From positions 1 through 5,210 of the forward strand of contig JAEYYJ010000246.1 of the NCBI GenBank assembly GCA_023430845.1: 5,210 nt of DNA. The letters run 5' to 3'. Shown here one piece after another: positions 1 to 5,073 of the stretch. The DNA comes from Pseudomonadota bacterium. Its GTDB lineage: Bacteria; Pseudomonadota; Alphaproteobacteria; Rhizobiales; Hyphomicrobiaceae. Position 1 is the first letter of the stretch. The number at the start of each line of letters is the position of its first letter. The position numbers and the translations under genes are program-made. The notes beneath the pieces are model-generated. The model was not told the origin of the DNA and searched no databases. It worked only from the letters and a program-made list of their open reading frames with translations.

Positions 1-207
1 GAGCGCCTCAACTATCCCGAATTCGGCTGCGCGACGCAGCGCAATCTCGCCGGTATGGTCGCGAACAGCCGCGATCTTCAGCGGCCACAGGATGAGCAGC
101 CGCGCTCGGCGGAGCGGCGCTCGCAGACATGGAGCAACTACATCGCTCCCGAGACCAAGGGCAAAGTCGAGACCAAGGCCAAGGCCGAGGACACGACGAG
201 CAAATAG
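1..207 (+). CDS. cpaD: CpaD-like Tad/Flp pilus assembly protein, C-terminal 68 residues (5' end outside window)
   Basis: Frame 1 is open from the first base to the TAG at 205-207. It encodes a tail containing NYPEFGCATQRNLAGMVANS, the conserved C-terminal Cys-containing signature of CpaD (FGCATQRNLA..VANP.DL). CpaD proteins are outer-membrane-associated lipoproteins of the Tad secretion system, which assembles Flp pili. The conserved block is followed by RDLQRP and then a hydrophilic, Lys/Thr/Glu-rich tail ending KAKAEDTTSK, which looks disordered. The rest of the tad operon would lie upstream, outside the window. The gene converges with the minus-strand acetyltransferase with only 3 bp between stop codons, and no terminator hairpin is visible there. 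The family call rests on the short signature; start and full length cannot be seen. Confidence 0.75.
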   Translation, partial: ERLNYPEFGCATQRNLAGMVANSRDLQRPQDEQPRSAERRSQTWSNYIAPETKGKVETKAKAEDTTSK

Positions 208-210
208 CCT

Positions 211-507
211 TCAGTTGGACTTGACGTCCGCCCACTCGGGATGGCGGTCGAATTGTGATTTCACGTACGGGCACAGCGCGAAGATCTTGAAGCCTTCGCT
301 GCGGGCATCCGCGATCAGGCGGTCGACCATTGCCTTCGCGACACCCATGCCGCGCATGGAATCCGGCGCGAGCGTGTGATCCGCGATCACCAGCGTGGGA
401 CTCGCGCGCGAGAACGTCAGTTCACCTTCGCCCTCGACACCCTCGAGACGGGCGACGTAGCGACCCTTGGTCGGCGTCAGCTCTCGCTCGATCTTGATTT
501 CGGCCAT
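211..507 (-). CDS. small GNAT-type N-acetyltransferase (YjdJ / Acetyltransf_CG type)
   Basis: The 98-residue product matches the small GNAT subfamily of roughly 90-100 residues, which transfers acetyl from acetyl-CoA to an unidentified acceptor. Residues 40-60 contain an ADHT strand, then the acetyl-CoA pyrophosphate loop RGMGVAKAMV (52-61, the R/QxxGxG/A signature). A helix and strand with the FALCPYVKSQFDRHPEWADV ending (76-95) follow; the LCP...HPE element is typical of this subfamily. The ATG at 507 is preferred because GGAG at 518-515 sits 7 nt upstream. A GTG one codon earlier (510) would leave only 4 nt. It lies 116 bp downstream of wrbA on the same strand and could be co-transcribed, or have its own promoter near the inverted repeat at 549-570. 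The substrate is unknown. The family call is firm and the cellular role is not. Confidence 0.88.
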   Translation of the reverse strand: MAEIKIERELTPTKGRYVARLEGVEGEGELTFSRASPTLVIADHTLAPDSMRGMGVAKAMVDRLIADARSEGFKIFALCPYVKSQFDRHPEWADVKSN

Positions 508-548
508 CACGCATCTCCATCCGAATGTTGTCGACTACAGTTCAGCGC

Positions 549-570
549 TGATTGCGAATGATCGCAATCA
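549..570. repeat. perfect inverted repeat between wrbA and the GNAT gene
   Basis: Arms TGATTGCG (549-556) and CGCAATCA (563-570) are exact reverse complements with a 6-base centre AATGAT. It lies 53 bp downstream of the wrbA stop and 41 bp upstream of the GNAT gene start. Neither strand shows a run of T after the stem, so a classical intrinsic terminator is not supported. A protein-binding site controlling the GNAT gene, or a hairpin protecting the 3' end of the wrbA mRNA, are both possible. Confidence 0.5.
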
Positions 571-623
571 ATCTTTCCTCTTCGGGATGGCCGGTCTGCA
601 CAACCATCCCGGTGGTGGCGCGA

Positions 624-1226
624 TCATCGAGCGGCGAGCTTGGCGGCCAAGCCAGCCACGTGACGCCCTTGGAAGCGGGCGCCGGCAAGCTCGTTTTCCG
701 AAGGCTGGCGCGAGCCGTCGCCATCGGCAATGGTCGAGGCGCCGTAAGGTGAGCCGCCCGTCACTTCCTTCACGCCCATCTGGCCTTGGAAGGAATAGGG
801 CAGGCCGGCGATGACCATGCCGTGGTGGAGCAGCACGGTGTGGGTCGAGAGGATCGTGCTCTCCTGCCCGCCATGTTGGGTCGCGGTCGAGGTGAAGACG
901 CTGCCGACCTTGCCGATCAGCGAGCCCTTCATCCAGAGCCCGCCGGTCTGATCGAGGAAGTTCTTCATCTGGGCAGGCATGTTGCCGAAGCGCGTCGGTA
1001 CGCCGAACACGATCGCATCGTAGTTCGGCAGATCATCGACAGTCGCGATAGGCGCCGCTTGGTCGAGCTTGAAGCCGGACTTTTTCGCCACCTCCTCCGG
1101 AACGAGCTCCGGGACGCGCTTGATATCCACCTGGGCACCCGCTTCGCGCGCGCCTTCGGCAACGGCTTCAGCCATCTTCTCGATATGGCCATAGCTTGAA
1201 TAGTAGAGAACCAGAACTTTGCTCAT
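624..1226 (-). CDS. wrbA: NAD(P)H:quinone oxidoreductase WrbA (flavodoxin-like fold)
   Basis: This is a cytoplasmic FMN enzyme that reduces quinones by two electrons to hydroquinones with NAD(P)H, avoiding semiquinone radicals. The 200-residue length equals the family's usual 198-200. The FMN phosphate loop [12 protein letters not shown] (8-19) opens the protein. [20 protein letters not shown] (74-93) is the central flavin-binding segment and WrbA hallmark. [15 protein letters not shown] (111-125) and the late block [20 protein letters not shown] (156-175) are both WrbA-specific, and H118 in the TQHGG motif is the conserved histidine near the flavin. The ATG at 1226 is preceded by GGGAGA (1239-1234) with 7-nt spacing. 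It is divergent from a LysR regulator 214 bp away and upstream of the GNAT gene. Regulation by that LysR protein is an inference from position. No truncation or frameshift is seen. Confidence 0.96.
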   Translation of the reverse strand: MSKVLVLYYSSYGHIEKMAEAVAEGAREAGAQVDIKRVPELVPEEVAKKSGFKLDQAAPIATVDDLPNYDAIVFGVPTRFGNMPAQMKNFLDQTGGLWMKGSLIGKVGSVFTSTATQHGGQESTILSTHTVLLHHGMVIAGLPYSFQGQMGVKEVTGGSPYGASTIADGDGSRQPSENELAGARFQGRHVAGLAAKLAAR

Positions 1227-1309
1227 GATCTTTTCTCCCGTTGTCGGGGTCGCTTGGGGCGACCGGAATGTTCTCGGGCCGGGTATCGCTTCCTTCGCTA
1301 ACAGTGTGC

Positions 1310-1327
1310 GGAGGAACCAGTTCCTCC
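1310..1327. promoter_or_regulatory. 18-bp perfect inverted repeat in the wrbA-lysR intergenic region
   Basis: GGAGGAAC (1310-1317) and GTTCCTCC (1320-1327) are exact reverse complements around a 2-base centre. The DNA dyad is compact enough for a dimeric regulator. As RNA read toward wrbA it would form a 7-bp stem with a CUGG loop and would pair a GGAGG with a CCUCC. It lies 84 bp upstream of the wrbA ATG, downstream of the candidate wrbA promoter at 1365-1393. Sequence shows the dyad; its role as operator or leader hairpin is inferred. Confidence 0.45.
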
Positions 1328-1364
1328 AGGTGCCGTCGTCGCGCAGCGTCTCTGCCCTTGCTCA

Positions 1365-1393
1365 CAGATATGGACTGGTCGCGGATGCATCAA
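1365..1393 (-). promoter_or_regulatory. candidate sigma-70-type promoter reading toward wrbA
   Basis: On the minus strand, TTGATG (1393-1388) and TATCTG (1370-1365) are separated by exactly 17 bp. The -35 element is a fair match to TTGACA and the -10 element a weak match to TATAAT. A start near 1358 would give a leader of about 130 nt holding the palindrome at 1310-1327. This is a by-eye match in GC-rich DNA, so confidence is low. Confidence 0.25.
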
Positions 1394-1417
1394 TCCACTA
1401 GGAAATGGCCGGACTGC

Positions 1418-1435
1418 ATCCAATATGGATACAAT
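1418..1435 (+). promoter_or_regulatory. palindrome overlapping a candidate -10 box immediately before lysR
   Basis: ATCCA-ATA-TGGAT (1418-1430) is a dyad with perfect 5-bp arms. Its last base is the first base of TACAAT (1430-1435), a good -10-like hexamer ending 5 nt before the lysR ATG at 1441. No convincing -35 hexamer or Shine-Dalgarno sequence is seen. The layout fits an autoregulatory site for the LysR protein and a very short or absent leader. It could instead be chance AT-rich sequence at a start site. Confidence 0.35.
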
Positions 1436-1440
1436 TGCGA

Positions 1441-2355
1441 ATGGATAAGCTTGAGGCCATGAATGCGTTCGCCAAGGTTGTGGCCCTTGGCAGTTATGCC
1501 GAGGCCGGCCGTGCGCTGGGCCTCACGCGTTCCGCGGTCAGCAAGGCCGTGATGGAGCTGGAGCAGATTCTCGGCGCCCGGCTGCTCGACCGCACGACGC
1601 GGCGCGTCAGCCCCACGGAGGCCGGGCTTTCGTACTACGAGCGCTGCCTCGAGATTCTCTCCCGCATCGAGGAGACAGAGCTTCAGGTCTCCCGCCTTCA
1701 TGAAGAGCCGCGGGGCCTGCTGCGCATCAATGCGCCCATGTCATTCGGAATGCTCTATCTGGGGGACGCCATCGCTGACTTCATGGCCGCCTATCCGGAC
1801 CTCAATGTCGAGATGACGCTGAACGATCGCTTCATCGATCCGCTCGAGGAGGGCGTCGATGTCACGGTCCGCATCGCGGCGCTGACGGACTCGAGCCTGA
1901 TAGCGCGCAAGCTCGCGCCCGCGCGACGCGTTCTGGTGGCATCGCCTGCCTACCTCGCCGCGCACGGCACGCCCGCCCAGCCCGAAGATCTCGCGCAGCA
2001 CCGCTGGCTCGGCTATGGCGCGACGGGGCTGCAGCGCTGGTCGTACACCAAGGCAGACGGCAGCGCGGCATCGATACCGTTGAAGATGGCGCTGAATTCC
2101 AACAACGGTCATATCCTGCGCAATGCTGCACTCGCCGGACAGGGCATTACGGAGCTGCCAACATTCCTCGTCGGGTGCGATATTGCTGCAGGCGATCTCG
2201 CGCTGGTGCTGCCCCGGCACGAGCGCGCTGGGCTCGGCATCTACGCGCTCTACACGCCAAATCGCTATCTGGCCGCGAAGACGCGCGTGTTCATCGACTT
2301 TCTGGCGGCCCGGTTCGGCGCGCGACCGGAATGGGACCGGTTCGATGCGGCTTGA
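1441..2355 (+). CDS. LysR-family transcriptional regulator (CrgA-like effector domain)
   Basis: The 304-residue product has the usual LysR length. Residues 1-60 form the winged helix-turn-helix, with AEAGRALGLTRSAVSKAVME at 20-39 (recognition helix around SAVSKAVMELE) and RLLDRTTRRVSPTEAG at 47-62. A linker helix runs from about 63 to 90. The periplasmic-binding-protein-like effector domain runs from about 91, with GLLRINAPMSFG (92-103) and the terminal YTPNRYLAAKTRVFIDFLA (271-289), both typical of the CrgA-like group. The ATG at 1441 was chosen because MDKLEAMNAF aligns with family N-termini. An upstream ATG at 1405 would add 12 unrelated residues (MAGLHPIWIQLR), and neither start has a clear ribosome site. 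It is divergent from wrbA and 78 bp ahead of a nitroreductase, so both flavoenzymes are plausible targets. The inducer is unknown, although quinones or other electrophiles would fit the neighbours. Confidence 0.95.
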   Translation: MDKLEAMNAFAKVVALGSYAEAGRALGLTRSAVSKAVMELEQILGARLLDRTTRRVSPTEAGLSYYERCLEILSRIEETELQVSRLHEEPRGLLRINAPMSFGMLYLGDAIADFMAAYPDLNVEMTLNDRFIDPLEEGVDVTVRIAALTDSSLIARKLAPARRVLVASPAYLAAHGTPAQPEDLAQHRWLGYGATGLQRWSYTKADGSAASIPLKMALNSNNGHILRNAALAGQGITELPTFLVGCDIAAGDLALVLPRHERAGLGIYALYTPNRYLAAKTRVFIDFLAARFGARPEWDRFDAA

Positions 2356-2359
2356 GGCT

Positions 2360-2386
2360 TTCGGCGGCCGAACGTGGCGCTACACT
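2360..2386 (+). promoter_or_regulatory. candidate LysR box (T-N11-A dyad) and -10 element before the nitroreductase
   Basis: TTCGG-CGG-CCGAA (2360-2372) is a dyad with 5-bp arms that starts with T and ends with A in the T-N11-A arrangement generally bound by LysR proteins. TACACT (2381-2386) follows and resembles a -10 hexamer; no good -35 is visible. It lies just past the lysR stop (2355). The dyad is directly visible; promoter function is inferred. GC-rich dyads of this length arise by chance fairly often. Confidence 0.25.
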
Positions 2387-2400
2387 GAACCGCGATGGGA

Positions 2401-2418
2401 CTGCGCCCCGGGGCGCAG
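2401..2418. promoter_or_regulatory. 18-bp perfect GC palindrome abutting the nitroreductase ribosome-binding site
   Basis: CTGCGCCCCGGGGCGCAG is identical to its own reverse complement over 18 bp. In RNA it would fold as a 7-bp GC stem with a CCGG loop. Its last G is the first base of the purine-rich ribosome site GGGAGGAAGG (2418-2427), and the ATG follows at 2434. No T run follows, so it is a poor intrinsic terminator for lysR. An operator or a 5' leader hairpin affecting translation or mRNA stability fits better. Confidence 0.5.
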
Positions 2419-2433
2419 GGAGGAAGGCACACA

Positions 2434-3009
2434 ATGGTCGACAAAACTGAAGCGCTCGATCTCGTTCTCTCGCGCCGGTCGCTTTCGCCGCGATTTCTGA
2501 TCGCGCCGACGCCGACGTCCGAGGAACTGGCGCTGATCCTTCGCGCGGCAGCTGCGGCACCCGACCACAAGAATCTGAAACCCTATCGGTTCATTCTCAT
2601 TCCGACCGAGCGCCGTGGCAATCTCGCCGCCGCCTTTCGCGAAGCCAAGGCCGAGCGCGATCCCGGGGCGCCGGCCGCCGAGATCGAGCGGGCCGGTGAG
2701 AAGGCTTATCGCGGCGCCATGCTTCTGGCTGTGGTGCTGCGAATCGTCCGGGATCATCCGCGCGTTTCGGTCACCGATCAGATGCTCGCCACCGGCGCGG
2801 CGATCGAGAACATGCTGCTTGCGGCGTCGGCTCTCGGCTATGCCGGCTGCCTGCGCAGCGGAAATTCAGCCACGTCGCGCCGTGTCCGTCTCGCGCTCGG
2901 CCTCGCCAACGAGGAAGAACTGGCGGCATTTCTCATGCTCGGGACACCGGCGAAGGCGTCCTCGCCACGTGCCGACGATGCGGGCGACCTGCTGAGCGTC
3001 TGGGAATAG
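2434..3009 (+). CDS. YdjA-like FMN-dependent nitroreductase
   Basis: This 191-residue protein belongs to the nitroreductase superfamily and is close in size and motifs to the minimal YdjA group (about 183 residues). Members are homodimeric FMN enzymes using NAD(P)H. Physiological substrates of the YdjA group are poorly known and may include nitro compounds, quinones or enones. Visible signatures are the N-terminal RRS (14-16, FMN phosphate contact), AAPDHKNLKPYRFIL (41-55, matching the APDH...PWRF motif), and GAAIENMLLAASALGYAGCLRSG (121-143), the central helix and loop. The closing block is LGTPAKASSPR (169-179). The ATG at 2434 has AGGAAGG (2421-2427) 6 nt upstream. An ATG at 2395 in the same frame would translate through the palindrome at 2401-2418 and was rejected. 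The gene follows lysR by 78 bp on the same strand, suggesting shared control or co-transcription. Confidence 0.93.
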   Translation: MVDKTEALDLVLSRRSLSPRFLIAPTPTSEELALILRAAAAAPDHKNLKPYRFILIPTERRGNLAAAFREAKAERDPGAPAAEIERAGEKAYRGAMLLAVVLRIVRDHPRVSVTDQMLATGAAIENMLLAASALGYAGCLRSGNSATSRRVRLALGLANEEELAAFLMLGTPAKASSPRADDAGDLLSVWE

Positions 3010-3282
3010 TGCCGCGATCGCCTCGAATTTGTTCTGTGGACGCTGAGCGGCCGGTGGTTATAGTGCTCGTGTGGCGTTCGACGGGTCCGATGCGCAGTTT
3101 GCGCTCAGGCCCCGTGATGATGGCGGGTCTCGCCTCCGCGACTGGATCGCGGCCGATCGCGGCTGTGGAGCACCTGATGCTCCGGAGAGCCGTCGGCGCT
3201 CACCTCAATCGCTGATTTCTGGCGCGTGATGCGGCGTGGGCCTGCGTGCTTTTGCATGTGCGGCAGCGCCAATGGAGGCGTC
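3010..3282. other. 273-bp stretch without a confident gene; small hairpins and a possible coding relic
   Basis: No recognisable complete gene is present. Small dyads include GCGCA-GTT-TGCGC (3092-3104), a near-tandem repeat GATCGCGGCC/GATCGCGGCT (3145-3164), and GGAGCA-CCTGA-TGCTCC (3167-3183), none followed by a T run. One + frame from 3047 to the TGA at 3227-3229 reads plausibly as protein, with FALRPRDDGGSRLRDWIAAD in the middle. It resembles the region ahead of the C-terminus of alphaproteobacterial ComEC (…REWLAAD…), but it lacks a start codon and ribosome site. This may be a decayed fragment. A GTG-initiated 68-codon frame at 3009-3215 has no recognisable content. The promoter of the downstream thioredoxin operon should lie in this stretch, but I could not pick one out. 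Confidence 0.35.
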
Positions 3283-3882
3283 GTGAGTTTGCTGCTGCCG
3301 TTCGTTCATCGGCAACTTTGTGCGCTTCTGCTCGGGTGCGTGATCGCATTCTCGTGCGCCGCGTCCGAGCGCGCCGCTGAGCTGGAGGTCTGGCGGCCTG
3401 ATGCTGTACCACGCCTTGACCTGCCGACGCTCGATGGACGGGCAGCAGCTCTTTCCGCGGAAGCAGGCAAGCTCGTCATCGTCCATTTCTTCGCCACGTG
3501 GTGCGAGCCGTGCCGCGATGAGCTGAGATCGCTCGAGCGCCTCGCCAAGACACTCGATGGGCGCTCCTTTCGAATACTTGCCGTCGATGTGGGTGAGCCA
3601 GCCGACCGCGTTCGCCGCTTTCTCGACCGCTACAAGATCAGCCTGAGATTTCCGGTGCTCATCGACTTCGACAAGCAGTCGATGCGCGCGTGGAACGTGG
3701 AAATGCTGCCCACGTCGTACGTGCTCGATCGCGAGCTGTGCCCGTTGTGGAAGGTCGCTGGCGCGCTCGAATGGGATGTCGGGCCGATCCTGTCGAAGCT
3801 CGAGATTGAGGTTGCGCGGATCGAGAAGGGGCCGAGTGAAGCAAGTCGCGAAAACTGCATGGTCAAAGGAGGAAGCCAATGA
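3283..3882 (+). CDS. exported TlpA/ResA-like thioredoxin-fold protein (WCEPC active site)
   Basis: From the GTG at 3283 the product has 199 residues. Residues 1-28 look like a Sec signal peptide: MSLLLPFVHRQ, then a hydrophobic core LCALLLGCVIAFSCA, then AAS. LLGC at 16-19 resembles a lipobox, but the hydrophobic run before it is short, so periplasmic or membrane-anchored forms are both possible. The thioredoxin domain spans about 40-175. It has VIVHFFATWCEPCRDEL (65-81) with redox cysteines C74 and C77, and the cis-proline loop MLPTSYVLDRE (141-151, P143). TlpA/ResA proteins reduce or exchange disulfides in the periplasm. The GTG start is preferred because GGAGG (3274-3278) lies just upstream, although the spacing is only 4 nt. 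Starts at 3226 or 3229 would add 18-19 residues with no ribosome site. The stop overlaps the next start (ATGA), implying translational coupling. Confidence 0.88.
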   Translation: MSLLLPFVHRQLCALLLGCVIAFSCAASERAAELEVWRPDAVPRLDLPTLDGRAAALSAEAGKLVIVHFFATWCEPCRDELRSLERLAKTLDGRSFRILAVDVGEPADRVRRFLDRYKISLRFPVLIDFDKQSMRAWNVEMLPTSYVLDRELCPLWKVAGALEWDVGPILSKLEIEVARIEKGPSEASRENCMVKGGSQ

Positions 3883-4994
3883 AAATCGATCGTCGCGAGC
3901 TGCTGAAGTACGGCGCATCGGGCGCTGCCATGGCCGCTATTCCGAACAGTGCGTGGGCACAAGCGGGCTCGGGGGCGCTCTTCGCGCCCAAGCCCGGTGC
4001 ATGGAGCACCTACGAGATCACGACTCGGGTTGAAATCCTCAATCCTGAAGGCGAGACGCAGGTCTGGCTGCCGATCCCGGCCTTCGAGGGCGAAGGCTGG
4101 ATCAAGCCCGGTGAGACGACCTTCCAGACGAAGAGCGGCAAAGCGGCAATCGTGCAGGATCCGAAGTCCGGCGCGCGCCTTCTGCACGTCTCCTGGCCGG
4201 CGAAGGAGCCGGAGCTCGAGATCACTGCGGTAAGCCGTTTCTCGGTCCGCGACCACAAGGTCGACCTCGGCAAGTCCGATCCATCGGTCAGACTCAGCGC
4301 GGAGCAGCGCGCGCGCTATACGGCCAGCACATCGACGTTGCGACTGGCCGGGATTGTCACGGAGACTTCTGCGAAAATCACGGCGGGCGCCAAGAACGAT
4401 CTCGACAAGGCGAAGCGCATCTACGATTGGATCGTCGACAACACCACGCGCAATCCGAAGACGCGCGGTTGCGGTACCGGCGATATCGAATCGATGCTGA
4501 AAAGTGGCAATCTCACCGGCAAATGCGCCGACCTCAACGCGCTCTTTGTCGGGCTTGCGCGCGCATCAGGTCTCCCGGCACGCGACATCTATGGGGTCCG
4601 CGTTGCGCCTTCTGCTTTCGGGTATAAGAGCCTGGGCGCCGGTTCCGCGAACATCACGCGCGCGCAACATTGTCGTGCGGATGTTTTTGTCGACGGCATC
4701 GGCTGGATCCCAGTTGATCCCGCGGATGTACGCAAGGTCATCCTTGAAGAGCCGCCAGGCAATCTTGCCGCCGACGATCCCAAGGTGCAGGCTGCGCGGA
4801 CGGCGCTGTTCGGATCATGGGAGAAGAACTGGCTCGGCTACACCGACACGCACGATATCGTTCTGCCGGGCTCCAAAGGGCCGCCGCTGTCCTTCCTCAT
4901 GTATCCCCAAGCTGAGACGGCGCGCGGGCGCCTCGACGAACTCGACCCCGATAATTTCAAGTACACGATCAACATGCGCCAGCTGCCGGCGTAG
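3879..4994 (+). CDS. Tat-exported transglutaminase-like protein
   Basis: The 371-residue product starts with a twin-arginine signal, MKIDRRELLKYGASGAAMAA (R5, R6), and a likely cleavage after SAWA (A27), so it should fold in the cytoplasm before export. An N-terminal beta-rich region (about 40-130) contains QVWLPIPAFEGEGW, as in proteins with an immunoglobulin-like domain before a transglutaminase core. The core (about 170-285) shows the Cys-His-Asp triad of the transglutaminase-like superfamily: C216 in GKCADLNALFVGLARASGLP, H264 in QHCRADVFV, D280 in GWIPVDPADV. Bacterial members are usually proteases, peptidases or amidases rather than true cross-linkers; the substrate cannot be read from sequence. 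The start is firm: AAAGGAGG (3865-3872) lies 6 nt upstream, inside the thioredoxin gene. Coupling to a periplasmic thioredoxin suggests thiol maintenance of C216 (inference). Other cysteines are C198 and C265. Confidence 0.92.
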   Translation: MKIDRRELLKYGASGAAMAAIPNSAWAQAGSGALFAPKPGAWSTYEITTRVEILNPEGETQVWLPIPAFEGEGWIKPGETTFQTKSGKAAIVQDPKSGARLLHVSWPAKEPELEITAVSRFSVRDHKVDLGKSDPSVRLSAEQRARYTASTSTLRLAGIVTETSAKITAGAKNDLDKAKRIYDWIVDNTTRNPKTRGCGTGDIESMLKSGNLTGKCADLNALFVGLARASGLPARDIYGVRVAPSAFGYKSLGAGSANITRAQHCRADVFVDGIGWIPVDPADVRKVILEEPPGNLAADDPKVQAARTALFGSWEKNWLGYTDTHDIVLPGSKGPPLSFLMYPQAETARGRLDELDPDNFKYTINMRQLPA

Positions 4995-5073
4995 CAGATC
5001 TTCTCGACGTTTTGCGGCCGCGCTGGGGATGCTAAGTCTCTGGCGCGGAAATCGTGTTGGAAGGGCTTGAAAC
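4995..5073 (+). other. 79-bp gap between the transglutaminase and cysteine desulfurase genes
   Basis: I see no hairpin with a T run and no convincing promoter here, only the ribosome site GGAAGGG (5059-5065) for the next gene. The short gap, without a terminator, is compatible with one transcript continuing from the thioredoxin/transglutaminase pair. Confidence 0.4.

Noticed and set aside
1168..1365. Minus-strand 65-codon frame starting at a GTG and overlapping the wrbA start
   Set aside because: No ribosome site and no recognised family; it overlaps the first 59 bp of wrbA, and its start falls inside the candidate wrbA -10 box. The charged, Pro-rich sequence ([20 protein letters not shown]) is mildly protein-like, so a homologue search would decide.
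1741..2220. 159-codon minus-strand frame inside lysR
   Set aside because: Shadow of the LysR coding frame, with Arg-rich sequence typical of antisense GC-rich DNA.
2401..2418. Intrinsic terminator for lysR
   Set aside because: The stem is strong but is followed by GGAGGAAGG rather than a T run, and it sits against the next gene's ribosome site.
3145..3164. Tandem repeat or iteron array
   Set aside because: Only two adjacent 10-bp copies differing at the last base; no further copies nearby.
3009..3215. 68-codon + frame beginning with a GTG that overlaps the nitroreductase stop
   Set aside because: No ribosome site, no domain or family resemblance, and the composition is what GC-rich non-coding DNA gives in an open frame.
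3205..3918. Long 237-codon minus-strand frame
   Set aside because: It lies antisense to the thioredoxin gene, whose WCEPC motif, signal peptide and coupling to the next gene are convincing; the antisense product shows no family motifs.
4504..5070. 188-codon + frame overlapping the transglutaminase gene
   Set aside because: Arg/Ser-rich out-of-frame translation of the gene with the Cys-His-Asp triad; no start signal of its own.
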